From contig NC_081546.1 in the NCBI RefSeq assembly GCF_901000735.1, positions 8,210,254-8,274,253 of the forward strand: a DNA stretch of 64,000 bases, read 5' to 3'. How positions within the stretch are numbered: the stretch's first letter is position 1; each line of letters opens with the position of its first letter. Positions 23,805-35,103 of this stretch are shown here, in pieces. Below the pieces are notes generated by a model. It saw nothing but the letters and a program-made list of their open reading frames with translations. It did not search any database and was not told the origin of the DNA. Origin of the DNA: Corylus avellana (Eukaryota; Streptophyta; Magnoliopsida; Fagales; Betulaceae). The position numbers and the translations under genes are program-made.

Positions 23805-24761
23805 CTAGAAGTGAAAAGTAATATTGTTTAGTAATTAATACATAGTTTTTTCAACAGTTCACATTTAATTTTACTATTTTTCTTTATGGTGAAAAACTTT
23901 AAATTAGATCTGTAACATTGAAAAAACACCCGATCAAATCTGAATTTTTATTACAAACTTCTACTAGTAGTTAGGATTAGAAGTCGATTAAAGATCGGGT
24001 TTCTAGAGTCTTTTGTTGAGTGATGTTTTATGGGTCTCAAGTATTTCAGTTTAGTAGAGTTGGTAGTTGTCAAATAAAGAACATCTATATTGAGATGCAC
24101 TTACGACGCTGTTATTATTCTAAACATGGATTGAGATTCGCTAAATTTTTTTTAAAATTTGAAATTTTTAAATTTTTAAATCTCAATCGTCCATCTCATT
24201 TAAACGTCTAAAATAAATTATGTATTAGAATTTAATGACGAAACTACCTTATTAAATTTTTGTCACTTAAATTTAAAATGAATTCTAGAGGATCTGAACC
24301 CATCAAACATATGTTTGAAGGAGGCACATATTTTCCTCTAAGCATATGTGAGAAGAGATATAAAAGGCATGTAGTGGGTATATTCTATATATGAAGCTAA
24401 TTAATTAAGATAGACATATATAATATTAATAATTAATTGGTGTTTATTGGAACATGGTTTGATTGGGAGGTGAAAAACTGCGGATAGGGTATTGTCATAT
24501 AGTGGGGTCGTGTTGTAGCATTCTACACCTCCTTTTAATTTGTCTTTTTCTAAAAATTGTTTTGTTTGTGTGACACACACGTGAACATCTTTCAGACCGC
24601 TCTCCTTGCCCCCCTCCCTCCCCTTCTCTCCTTAATTTATAACACCATCACCACCATTTAATCAGTCCCTTTTACTTTTCTTCTTCTTTAGCCTATCCTA
24701 TGTTGTCCTCCTTTTCTGGACACCACCTCAAGCAAATCACTCTCTCTCTCTCTCTCTCCCC
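18986..24761. other. Large AT-rich intergenic region
   Basis: No supported gene over 5.8 kb. It holds several (TA)n tracts, the longest at 23766-23801; a MITE-like pair of arms around 19960-20160; an LTR-like stretch with ACGTGGTTCGG at about 19893 followed by degenerate repeats of GATAGTCTTCAACTATA between 20250 and 20450; and a less AT-rich island at 22200-22480 (see findings). The last ~200 bp (24560-24761) are C/T-rich, with TTAATTTATAAC near 24631, and are probably the promoter and leader of the GATA gene. Confidence 0.5.
23766..23801. repeat. (TA)n microsatellite
   Basis: Pure TA dinucleotide run, the longest clean one in the 19-24 kb region. Confidence 0.9.
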
Positions 24762-26256
24762 ATGACTCCTCTTTATCTCAACCCTCCATCCCCTCTTGTA
24801 GATCAAAGCCAAGATCATCATCATCATCACCACCTTAAACTCTTTCTCTCACCACATGATTACCAAGCTTCATCTTCTCCCTTATGTCCTCCTAATTTCC
24901 TTGACACCTCCCAAGATGAAAGAGGGAGCATATTTGAAAACTCTCTACAAAAGGCAAGAAGCTAGCTAGCAAGCATATCAACTTACTTTTTTTTTTTTTT
25001 TTTTTAGTCTTATTTTACATTCCTAGATTTCTTTGTAATTTTTCTAGATCATGAGCTGATTAATTATTACATTTTTAATTACACTGTTTGTGTTCTAAAG
25101 TTTTGATCGATCTAAAGTTTTGATCTTTTACTTGATCATATATAGCCAGATAAGCCCATATCGCATGGATCATGTCATGATCAACAAGAATCTTCGGTGC
25201 TTTCTTCAATTCAGTCTGTGGAGGAAGATGTGAATTACAATCCCCATAAATTCTCTTTGTGTCAAAGTGCGGATGCAGATCGAAGTAAAAGCAGCAATGG
25301 GTCTGTACAGTGGATGTCATCAAAGATGAGATTGATGCAAAAAATTATGAACCCAAATTTCCCAGCTACAGCTACAGATGATCACCAGCCACTGAAAATT
25401 ATGAAGAAGTTCCAAAATATCCAGCAGCATGGCGAAAATTGCAAAATCAACTCATCACCCCCCAGCAACAACAACAGTACTAGTACTAGGGTTTGTGCAG
25501 ATTGTAACACAACCACTACCCCTCTTTGGAGGAGTGGCCCTCGAGGTCCTAAGGTTATTTTTCTTCTTTAATTTTGTATACTACTTTTCATATAATTAAT
25601 AAACTAATTAAACGCTAAAAACTGTTTTCAGCTGAAATCACTAATAAAAAAAATATTTTACTTCAAAACAAGCAAAACTCTTAGAATTAATCAACATTAC
25701 CATTGTGTTATATATATGTTAGTAAAAGTATTAGAACTTCTGGGATATACATATTTTCTGCAAAAATACATGCAAACATAGATATATTTACTTAGCTATA
25801 AATTAAAGCTAGATTTTTCCCTACAAAGCACTTACATATATACATGAGCAAGTTTCTTAAGATTTAACCTGTTGGTGCATGCAGTCACTTTGCAATGCCT
25901 GCGGTATCCGGCAGCGGAAGGCGAGACGGGCCATGGCAGAAGCTGCAGCGGCTGCAAATGGTGTGGTAGTTGCAGCGGCCGACATATCATCGACCAAGAG
26001 TAAGGCACTGCACAACAAGGAAAAGAAATCTCGTACAAGCCAAGTTCCACAACACAAGAATAAGTGCAAGCTCGCTGGAACCGGAGCCGGAGCCGGCGCG
26101 GTCGCCGACTCTTCTCACAACGATAGGAAGCTTTGTTTCAAGGATTTAGCTCTGAGTTTGAGAAACAATTCAGCTTTTGGCCGAGTGTTCCCACAGGATG
26201 AGGCAGAAGCAGCAATCCTGCTAATGGAATTGTCTTGTGGCCTTGTTCACAGTTGA
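24762..26256 (+). CDS. GATA21: B-class GATA transcription factor with LLM domain (GNC/GNL type), 3 exons
   Basis: Nuclear zinc-finger regulator; members of this subfamily promote greening and chloroplast development downstream of cytokinin and light and repress some gibberellin and auxin outputs. Exons: 24762-24953, 25146-25553, 25885-26256, giving 323 aa. The single IV zinc finger is C-x2-C-x18-C-x2-C (CADCNTTTTPLWRSGPRGPK, then SLCNACGIRQRKARR). The second intron splits it in phase 0 after GPK, the position usual for class B. The C-terminus carries the LLM signature (AAILLMELSCGLVHS), which defines LLM-domain B-GATAs. The long N-terminus with a His run (QDHHHHHHLK) and the start MTPLYLNPPSP point to GNC/GNL rather than the short GATA15-17 group. 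The first intron must use a GC donor (AAAG|GCAAG); no GT fits before the stop at 24961-24963. Which of GATA21 or GATA22 is the closer relative is uncertain. Confidence 0.93.
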
Positions 26257-26845
26257 TTTTTTTTTCTTCATTTAATTAGTTTATTTAATTTTTTAGGTAG
26301 TTAATTTGTAATTGTTCTTTAATAATTATGTGCGTCTGTGAGAGAGAAATATGTTTTGAGCATATGTTGTAAACCAAAATGTGGGTTTGCTTCATTATTA
26401 ATTACCACTGTTCTTGATATTAAAATAATTAGGAGAGAATGACATATATATCTACATCTTTTCCCCCCTAAATATATATAGTTTCATAATTACATATCAA
26501 CAATTAATATTTGTAGATATGATTGAGAAATTTTCAGTTTGGGCTCTTTCAATTATTGTTTAATTAGCATTGGTCCTAGCTAGGCCTGTGCAGAGGACAA
26601 CTTTCTAGGTGAGGCCGCAGAGCTATGAAATCCCCCATCTCTCTCTCATCTCCAAATTCAGTGTTATAAGTATATATTGTTGAATAATGAAGATTAAATT
26701 ATCAAGAGGACTTGCAAAACTTTCAAAGAATTTCAATTCTTCAAAGTAAAAATACCTTCTACTTTCTGATGAACGAGCCTTGTGTGGATCTCAAGATTTG
26801 TGCTGCCAAAGTGTTGGAGCATATTCTAATTTTATATTATTTATT
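26257..26845. other. 3' region of the GATA gene
   Basis: AT-rich, presumed 3' UTR and flank. The last nine bases (26837-26845, TTATTTATT) are the left target duplication of the next MITE. Confidence 0.5.
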
Positions 26846-27261
26846 GGGAAAATTACAGTTTACCTCCCTAAAGTTGACATCGTTTTTTAATTCGAATACC
26901 AAAGTTTCAATTATTGCAATCCACCCCAAAAGTTTCAAAATTTTGCAATTTGATCGATTGTATCCAAAACTCCCATATTGCCCATAATTTTTATTTTTTT
27001 ATTTTTTACAAATTTTTTTTTTTTTAAAAAAAAAATTCTGGGTGACCGTAGCCACCCCTTTGGCCATCTAGCCATTTTTGCACCTCCAAATTTTTTTTTT
27101 CATAAAAAATAAAAATTATGGGCAATATGAGAATTTTGGGATAATATTGGTCGAATTGAAAAAAAATTGGAACTTTGTGGGAGTAGATTGCAAAAATTGA
27201 AACTTTGGTGTTCGAATTGAAAAACGCTGTCAACTTTGAGGGGATAAACTGTAATTTTCCC
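26846..27261. mobile_element. 416-bp MULE-type MITE with 9-bp target duplication
   Basis: Left end GGGAAAATTACAGTTTACCT pairs with right end AAACTGTAATTTTCCC; the long arms continue inward (AAGTTGACA, TCGAATACCAAAGTTTCAAT and their mirrors). TTATTTATT flanks both ends (26837-26845, 27262-27270). No coding; the small frames on the two strands are arm mirror images. Confidence 0.9.
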
Positions 27262-27641
27262 TTATTTATTTATATTTTTAAGTCTAGGTCGATCTATATA
27301 TGTTTTCTTGTATAAGTCGATTGTTTATTTGTATAGGTCGACTTATACAATTATGAATAGGGATTTATGTTTTATAAACAATGAAGTTAATAAAAGCATA
27401 ATGTAGCCCTAAAGGCTATTCAGAGTGGTAGACGTAAGTTTCAAACACCGAACTACCTATAATTTTCTCTCTCTTTTCTGTCTCTTGCTTTAGCTATTAT
27501 TCTTATATTTAAGATTTATCCGCAAATTGTAACATGGTATCAAAAGCTTCATAATATTTCAAAAAAAAAATTAAAAATTAAAAAAAAAAAAAAAGAAGGG
27601 AAAAACTCACCTTATCATTCAACTGAAACTTTAAAATTGTC
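27262..27641. other. AT-rich spacer
   Basis: Nothing recognised beyond poly-A runs. Confidence 0.4.
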
Positions 27642-27912
27642 AAGTTTTAAAGGCATTTTTAAAATAATAAAAACAAAAGAAGTAACCATAAATCAATCTG
27701 ACCTTTTATAGAGGAAAATTACACTAATTAACTGCTCCAAATCACCACATTATTAGCAAACTACCAATTCCCACATTTAACAATTAACATTGTTAAGTTT
27801 TAAAGGCATTTTTAAAATAGTAAAAACAAGAAGTAACCATAAATCAATCTTACTTTTTATAAAGGAAAATTACACTAAACTGCTCCAAATTACCACATTA
27901 TTAGCAAACACC
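27642..27912 (+). repeat. Imperfect tandem duplication, ~152-bp period
   Basis: AAGTTTTAAAGGCATTTTTA at 27642 recurs at 27794, followed in both by the same order of words (AGTAACCATAAATCAATCT, GGAAAATTACACTAA, CACATTATTAGCAAAC). Small indels separate the copies. Confidence 0.85.
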
Positions 27913-28860
27913 CCCAAACTCTACCACTTTGCCCCTGCTATTAGTTTCATACACTAACATGGACAGAAAATTAATCCTCAAGTGCGTGACATGCACGTGC
28001 AGTTGACCTGTGTAAAAATGGTAAAATTGACCCTTATTTTGTCCTCTTATTTTGTTTTATAATATATTTGTGTTTGTTGTTAATGGGACAAATGATGGTC
28101 TCTCCTTATCCTCACAACACTATCTGGCTATAGCCTATAGCCTATACCCTATATGCTTAAAACCAATGGAATATTGGAGTTCGAACTTCGATAATGGTGC
28201 AATTTTATCCTCCTTGTTTTTTCTGCAACCATGCACACCGTCTAATTAATTACTTTATATGATATTTTAGTTTTTGATTAAATAAATTTGTTTATTTACT
28301 TGTTTAATTTAAGAATATTGGACATATAATTGTTTGCATATATGTTTTCATGATTGTTATTTATCATATAGATGTAAAGTTTATAAGTTGCATTGAATAT
28401 GGTTTAAGGTATGTGTTCATGAGATTATCACACAGATGATATGATGCAGGAGAAGATATTGAATTAGTAGTTGAGTTGTTAGATATTGAATTGATGGCAT
28501 TAGAATATCTTGAGAAAAAAGATTATGACAAAAGTGGCAAGAATCAGGCATAATATTTGAATAATATTGTGTGAATAAAGATCTGCACAATAATTGAAAG
28601 AATCAAGCAGAATAGTTGAAGATTCTTCTATCAAACTTTGATAAGGGTGGGGTGTGACGCCCTCGCTTTGTATAACAAGGTCGTAAGTAGAAATATCTAA
28701 TTTTACACGTGATGTTACAACATCAAAAGTAAAATTTGAGCGGATAGAAATACTTCAATTTTGAAATAAGTATTAATATGATTTTAGTTACATATTAAAT
28801 ACACACTAGGTGTATCAAATAATTGCCAGGAGTAACACATAAGCATTCATAATTATACAA
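27913..28860. other. Intergenic, no gene seen
   Basis: AT-rich. 28640-28760 (GGTGTGACGCCCTCGC) resembles the edge of an LTR but no ends are visible. The last ten bases are the left target duplication of the next MITE. Confidence 0.35.
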
Positions 28861-29039
28861 GAGTAATGTTATAAGTCTTCTTAGAGTCATTTTAAAGTCA
28901 TCTCAAATGTGATGTGACTTTTAAAGTTACTAATAAATCAAAAGTCAATAAATCACATTTCAAATTCAATGGTAATTTTAAAAGTCACATCACACTTGAT
29001 GTGACTTTAAGAAGACTCTAGAAAGACTTATAGTTACTC
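28861..29039. mobile_element. 179-bp MITE with 10-bp target duplication
   Basis: Ends GAGTAATGTTATAAGTCTT and, on the other strand, GAGTAACTATAAGTCTTTCT; the arms continue through TGATGTGACTTTTAAA. AATTATACAA flanks it exactly (28851-28860 and 29040-29049). Confidence 0.9.
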
Positions 29040-29151
29040 AATTATACAATAGTAAATATAAACTAAACTAAGTTAAAGTTATATTACATATACCAAATGA
29101 AATAAACATAAAATGATAAAGTTAGCTCCTGAGAAACTAGTAATAAACATG

Positions 29152-29393
29152 CATGGCTGAGAAAATAAAAGTTGGAATATGGGCTACCAATGTATTAGAT
29201 TGAGTCTGCCTAGAGTATATATGTTCTATAGGACTTGATTGTAAGATTTTTATATTTTTCTATATAACATTGTAATTTCATAGCTTTTGCTATGATTTAT
29301 CATAGTTTTACTCTCTTTGACATAAGAGTTTTATGCTCTTAATTTTTTTAAAGGAATGAATATAAAAGATTTACCTAAAAAGAAAAAGAAAAA
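29152..29393 (+). mobile_element. 5'-truncated LINE 3' end with 19-bp target duplication
   Basis: The flanks are GAAACTAGTAATAAACATG (29133-29151) and GAAACCAGTAATAAACACG (29394-29412), two changes in 19. The insert ends in an A/G-rich tail and shares ATAGCTTTTGCTATGATTT and TAAGAGTTTTATGCTC with the retroposon at 17363-18063. Confidence 0.85.
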
Positions 29394-29728
29394 GAAACCA
29401 GTAATAAACACGTAGTAAATGGTCTAGTAACCATGCATCAAAACTAGCAAAAGAAACTTTGCCCTCATGGGCCTCAACCTTAGTCTTGCATCAAGTCTAT
29501 GTTAATATGCAAACAAGTGAGTCTATTTTTTCAATAGTATAAAGGGATGTTGGTTTATTAAAGCATTATTAATAACAATGATTATAAATGTATGCATATG
29601 CAACCTAGTGAACAATTGGTTTGAGTAAAGTCTTTTATATATATACCTCTCATTTAGAGCCAAAACTTGGTTAGCAGATTATGGAGCCAACACTCCCACC
29701 ATATAACATTTATTGGTTTTCTGCAGGT

Positions 29729-30390
29729 ACCCTAGCACAACCGTTGCTCCCCAGCTTATTATTTATTAATAGTCTTTGAACTGCTAGCAAATAATATTCA
29801 GGGCTTGTTTGTGATTGCGTTTGAGAGGTCTAAAAGTGCGTTTAACACTCAAAAAGTCCGTTTGAAGAAAAAAGTACTTGTTTGATAAAAAAATTAAAAG
29901 CGCTTTTAAATGCCCAAAAAGCCTAAAAATAGCAAAAACGCACTTTTGTCAAAAGCTTAAAAATGAAACTTTTGCCAAAAAGTACTTTTTAACTTAAAAA
30001 CTCTATTTCTCAAATACAATCCCAAATAGGCTCTCAGTCCACTAGTAGCCTAGCACAACCATTGTTCCCAAGCTTATTTTTTATTAATACTCTTTGAACT
30101 TTTAGCTGATACTACTTAGGGCCTCTTTGAGATTGCATTTGAGGGGTCTAAAATTGATTTTAACACTCAAAAAGTCTGTTTGAAGAAAAAATTATTTGTT
30201 TGGTAAAAAAATTAAAAGCGCTTTTAAGAGTCCAAAAAGTATAAAAATTGTCAAAAAACACTTTTGGCAAAGCTTAAAAATGAAACGTTTGTCCAAAAGC
30301 TCTTTTTAACCTAAAATCTTTATTTTTTAAACGCAATCTCAAACAGGTTCTCGATCCACTAGTAGCCTGGCACCATTGCAGCTCCCCAGT
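29729..30390 (+). repeat. Two and a fraction ~310-bp tandem units, each holding a MITE (copy A)
   Basis: The unit starts CTAGCACAACCRTTG, runs through CTTTGAACT and contains the MITE family with ATTGCRTTTGAG ends (29800-30034 and 30119-30353). A third start (GTAGCCTGGCACCATTG) is at 30362. The same array lies in copy B at 35184-35820. Confidence 0.8.
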
Positions 30391-30689
30391 TTTGTTGGTA
30401 GCTACCATTTCGGCTCTTTATTTATTTAGACACAATATGTATTTATTTCATTCATGAGCATTATTTTAAAGTAGATAATGGATAAATCAATAACTATTAT
30501 ATTAATTAAAATCAGTTTCATTCCCCATTCGGTACTTCCATACTTGCCCTCTTTTGATTGGATCTCTTGACTTCTTTTTGTATATAAATTATACACATAC
30601 AAAATAACATATATATTATTGTTTTATGATACTTTTATTGTTTTTGCCCTCTCTCTAACCTCTTTATATTTAGAGGGGTAAAAAGGTGG

Positions 30690-31028
30690 GTGATTATTAA
30701 CTTCTCACTATATATATAACTACCTACATATATAAAATATATGAAACGATATCATTTTGGTGTTTAAATATATATAAAAATGTATAAAAATTTAAAAACA
30801 ATGTCATATATAGCAGAGTATTATCGTATTACCATAGAAACAACGCCATTTTGGGATTTTTTTTTTTTTTTTTAATCTTTTAATTTTTTTTTTTAGTTTT
30901 TCATTTTAAAAAGCGGTTAGCGGTTATTAGAGTTATGAACTACTAATTGTCGATTAACCGTCTAGAGGGTTAAGGTTAGCGGTTTTAGCAAATAACTGCT
31001 AATCGTAAGCGCATTTTTACTCCTAATA
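30690..31028. mobile_element. Inverted-repeat element with GCGGTTAG ends (copy A)
   Basis: Same family as 18665-18985: GAAACGATATCATTTTGGTG is mirrored by words around 30830-30850 (AACGCCATTTTGGG), and AAAGCGGTTAGCGGTTATTA lies at the right end. Confidence 0.6.
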
Positions 31029-31381
31029 TTTAGGAAAAACTTCACAAAACCTCCCATGAACCTCCATGTATTTTGACATTACCCTCCAATGTTTAAAAAC
31101 TCTCAATTTAAAGTATTAAATTTTCATTTTTTGCAATGTTCCCTCTCTGTTATACTTTTTTGTTAAATCCTATTAAAATTTTCAAAATACCTCTATTTTT
31201 TAATTATAAAAAAAAATAAAAAGTAAAATAAAAAATTGTTAAGATTGAAGCGTTAGTTAGGATTAAATGAAATTTACAAAAATACATACGATTGAATCTT
31301 GGCAATTTTTTTTTTTTTTTTTTTTTTTTTTGTGGGTCTTATATGGGTTAAGCGAGTTCTTTGTTTTAAAACCCTAAGAAG

Positions 31382-32200
31382 AATGTCAACTGTTAATGAG
31401 TTTATTGTTAAAGGAGCATGGACTCGCCACCTCCTTCAATTCTAAAACTGGTCTGAAATCAAGAAACACAAGATTACTTCCGACTGCACTCCACCGACCA
31501 CAATGGGCCGCTAGAACCACTTCTATTGATAACCTTGTTTCTTTCTTCCTCCATCTCAAAGATTCCGCCTGGAGCTGTAAAAAAGGCTTCCTTGATTTGT
31601 TGTTTAGAGTAGCCACCTTTGTTTCTAGGAGAAAATGCGCTTTACTCCTTCAATGTTTCACTCTATTTGCAATTCGGCCTTTAATATTTAAAAATTGACA
31701 ATGTACTCTAATAAAGTATTAAAAATTTGTAATGTGACCTATCTGTCAATAATTGCCCTTGTATAAAAAATAAATAAATAAAAATTATTTTGGTTTTTTT
31801 AATTAGGGGCATTTTTGGAATTCCATCAAAAAATATGGTGCAATTTTGAAAATCAGAGATAAAAAAGTGCACGTGTGCCACATGTGCGAAATTTTTGGTT
31901 AAATTAGATGAAAATAGTTAATGGATGAGTTATATTGCAAATTTTTTATACTTTATTAGAGTATATTGTCAATTTTTAAACATTGGAGACTAAATTGCAA
32001 ATAAGGTGAAACAATAAGGGGTTAAAGTGTATTTTTCCCTTGTTTCTATATTATTTGTGGTTTCTCTATATTTCATTTTTTTGCTTGATTTCTATGGTAG
32101 AATGATACACCCTATCAGCACTGACCCATGTCTTAGGTTTGAAGCTCTCATCGGAGATGTGAAAGAAAAAGTTGTAGTTATGATGGATGACATTGCTGGT
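31382..32200 (+). pseudogene. Exon-like fragments of an unknown gene, split by a MITE (copy A)
   Basis: The first block corresponds to the 65-codon frame at 36871-37068 in copy B, but a 4-bp insertion early in copy A (around 31436) and a further single base near 31577 shift its frame. The second block (32098-32200) follows TATGGTAG, an acceptor-like site, and reads MIHPISTDPCLRFEAL, then KEKVVVMMDDIAG, before GTGAGT, a donor-like site. A MITE at 31628-32039 separates the blocks. I do not recognise the protein. This could be gene fragments caught inside a transposon, or chance. Confidence 0.4.
31628..32039. mobile_element. 412-bp MULE-type MITE, 9-bp target duplication (copy A)
   Basis: Left end GGAGAAAATGCGCTTTACTC pairs with the right end read backwards (GGGAAAAATACACTTTAACC). 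TTGTTTCTA flanks it exactly (31619-31627, 32040-32048). The arms pair for over 130 bp (AAAAATTGACAATGTACTCT and mirror). Confidence 0.9.
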
Positions 32201-32252
32201 GAGTCAAGTGTTTTTAATGCTAAACTCCAATCATAAACCTTTGTGCACACCA

Positions 32253-32764
32253 ACCCCAAATTTTGTCAATTTAGACCATTTAATTTTATCTAGTCGTCTA
32301 AAACTTGTCACGTATCCCACTCAAAATAAAATAATAAAATATTATTTACATTTAAAAATAATATATAAAATAAAATAATTAATTAAAATATATGTGTGCC
32401 ACCCACGCCATGGGGTGGCTTCCCATTGAGCGCTTGTTGAGGGTGGCCAAAGCTAATGGCCCTAAGGGAATGGTTGACCACCAACGGTCTTTGGTGGGTG
32501 GCCAAACCACCCCCTAGGGTCTATGGGGGTGGCCTGGGGCCATGGGGGGCCACCCCCATGGTTGAGCTTAGGTGGCCAGCACCCCACATTTTTTAATTAA
32601 TTATTATTATTTTTTAATATATTTTTTAAATGTAAATAATATTTTATTATTTTATTTTGAGTGAGACATATTGCGAGTTTTAGACGGCTGGATGAAATTA
32701 AACGGTCTAGATTGACAAAATTTGAGGCTAGCAACTTTGCCCCCATTGCCGGGGTTCCCAATCC
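32253..32764. mobile_element. MULE-type MITE, left end deleted (copy A)
   Basis: Counterpart of 37755-38285. The right end (GGGGTTCCCAATCC) and right target duplication CCAACTATT (32765-32773) are present, but ~40 bp covering the left end are missing between ACCAAC and CCCCAAAT. The core is GC-rich (GGCCACCCCCATGGTTGAGC), unlike the surroundings. Confidence 0.85.
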
Positions 32765-32989
32765 CCAACTATTCGAAAAGTGAAAAATAAAATTAAAAAA
32801 AAAACAAAAACAAAAATCAATATTATATTTAGCATCTCTTAATGGTCAGTTGATGTTTGAAAATATCTCAATTGTTAATTAATGATTTTCTTCTTCATTT
32901 TTGTTGTTTAGTTTTTTTTTTATTTTTTATTTTTTTTATTTAACAATCTACTTCATAGAGAATAAACAAAACAAAAAAAAAAAAAGCCC

Positions 32990-33948
32990 TCTCTAGGGGG
33001 GAAGAAAAGGAGGGGGATCTTTGATGCAGCGTAGAACTCGTGAAAGGCAAGAATAACAGTAAGAAAAATGGATAAATACTTCTAAGATCGTGACACTATC
33101 AACGAATCAAAGAAATCTTCTCTAAACGCTAAATGCTCTCTAGGGTTTGAAAGAAAATAATGAAAAAACTCAATTCTAAGTATTCTTATTGATAAAAATG
33201 ATTCATAAACAAAAGCTACGTTCTAGGGTCTATAAAACATGTATTTATAAGCCCTCAAACCCTAAACCTAATAGTAATACGAATTAAAGTCGGAATAGAA
33301 ATACCCCCCGTTTAGATGGTCACCCAAATAACTAAATTTAAAGTTCGTAAAACAATTGAAAACTATGTAAAAACTGAAACATAACATAACGCTGTTCGGA
33401 CGGCTTGCGAACAGACGTCTCGGGTTTTACTATGGTGACTTTTGGAAGAGGCCCGTTCGGGCAGCTTGAACGGCCTGTAAACGAAGGCTCTTTTGACCTA
33501 GTAAACATCGGAATTAGCAAACTCTCGTGAAACATAAATTTTTTAGATCTTTGAGTTAGCTTTCCAACGCCGCAAAGCTTGCTCCAATCAGAGGTCTGAA
33601 ACTTTAGATATGGCCTTTTTAGTCGGACTTGTCAGGTGCGAATAATCGTTCTTCTTTATGGAATCCTTAGCTTTCCAGTTTACATCAATCTTTGCCACTT
33701 CAAATGGGGATGGAGAGGAAGAGAGAGGGGGGGAGGGGAAGAAAAATGTGAGAATGCAGCCCGAGATAGTTCTTGTTGCGACCCAATATGTCACATGATG
33801 CGCACAGAATTTTGTACTTCTGTGAATTTTCCTAGCCTCCCAAAGAGAGGAGGCTGGATAAGGGAAATAGTGTCTAAATTTACATGCTCAATATGCCAAT
33901 CTAAAACATTAGAAGGATGCTGTGAGCTAAAATTACAATCGAAGAGTC
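32990..33948 (-). mobile_element. LTR-retrotransposon-like sequence (copy A)
   Basis: The sequence has features I associate with plant LTRs (GATCGTGACACTATCAACGA, a CTCTCTAGGGTTTGA stretch, GTTCGGACGGC words), and the same block is at 38500-39466 in copy B. I could not fix TG...CA ends, a primer site or target duplications, so this is a weak call. Confidence 0.4.
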
Positions 33949-34966
33949 TCATTCTAAAGTGAATTTTTCTAGCTGCAAAGAGGCTGTTAGAGAAGCAGCC
34001 AGTAGAGCTGCTTGAGCTTCAACATAAGTGGGATCACAGGGATGACTAAATTGGGAGATAGCTTTGATAATTCTACCTTTGGAGTTTTTGTAGACAGCTG
34101 CTTGGACAGAGCATAAATCTCTGATGGTTGTGTCAAAATTCACCTTAAACCGGTCTGTTGGAGGAGGGGACCAAAACTCTCTGACTAGAGGAGAGATAGA
34201 TTTCCAAGTTGCATAGTGTTCCAAGGAGATATGTTTGATGTTGTCAGCAAGCTTGGAGGCATCAAGGATAACACCATTACATACAGCTTGATTTCTAGAG
34301 AACCAAAGCATATCACAAAGCACAATAACATAAACTTGGAATAAGAGAGAATCAGCAAGAGGGATACCAAAAGTTTGATGTGAGGATAGCTAGATAAGAT
34401 ACATTTGATCCAGCTTTGAAGGCTAAGAGAAGACCAATTCAAAGAGTCAAGAGGCCAGTGAGAGGATCTTCAAGAAATTCTAGCAAATAAGCATTTGAAG
34501 AAGAGGTGAGAAATGGAGTCCTCTTCAACATTGCATAGGGGCAAATTAAGTCTGCTGAGGGAATGGGAAAAACGACATTTAACCTAGTCTTGGAGGGGAT
34601 AATATCCCAAGCAATTTTTCAAAGGAATAATTTAAGTCTGTCATTGAGCTTCAGCTTCCAAAGAAGCTTCCATTGGTTGGGGGACAAAGGGGAGGAAACA
34701 TAGGAAATTCTAGGGCTACTAATTAGTTTGTAGGTAGACTTGGTAGAGAAAAGGCCACTAGAAGAGATAGGCCATATGTACTTATCTAGAGAGGGAAGAT
34801 TTATTCTAATTTTTTGAATCTCCCTAACACTAGAAGGATCAAAAAGGAGGTGAAGCATAGGGATATTCCAAGTGGGATAGAAGAGGAGAGGTTATATGAG
34901 ATGAGATCAGAGACAAGAAGATTGGGGAGAGGCATATGTGTTGTGAGTTTTAAATTGATACTCACA
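33949..34966 (-). pseudogene. LINE ORF2 C-terminal fragment (zf-RVT and RNase H regions), copy A
   Basis: Minus strand, several frames. At 34619-34858: IWPISSSGLFSTKSTYKLIS and PNQWKLLWKLKLNDRLKLFL, the zf-RVT region typical of plant L1 ORF2 ends. At 33949-34323: FKVNFDTTIRD, AAVYKNSKGRIIKAISQ, and THYVEAQAALLAASLTASL-like sequence (printed here it reads TYVEAQAALLAA), the plant-type RNase H domain (RVT_3). Frameshifts and stops break it, and it runs into the 100-N gap, so the reverse transcriptase core is not visible here. Confidence 0.85.
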
Positions 34967-35066
34967 NNNNNNNNNNNNNNNNNNNNNNNNNNNNNNNNNN
35001 NNNNNNNNNNNNNNNNNNNNNNNNNNNNNNNNNNNNNNNNNNNNNNNNNNNNNNNNNNNNNNNNNN
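34967..35066. other. Assembly gap (100 N)
   Basis: Exactly 100 N, a length often used for gaps of unknown size, followed by a (TA)n run at 35067-35100. Confidence 1.

Positions 35067-35103
<37 letters not shown>

Larger units (their letters stand above)
29646..34211 (+). repeat. Segmental duplication, copy A (~4.57 kb)
   Basis: Co-linear with copy B (35101-39728) from CCTCTCRTTTAGAGCCAAAA to the LINE RNase H region. Identity is about 94 percent over the first 220 bp counted by eye, with indels further in. Both copies carry the same inserted MITEs at the same sites, so the insertions preceded the duplication. Copy A lacks ~40 bp at the left end of the MITE at 32253 that copy B retains. Confidence 0.9.
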
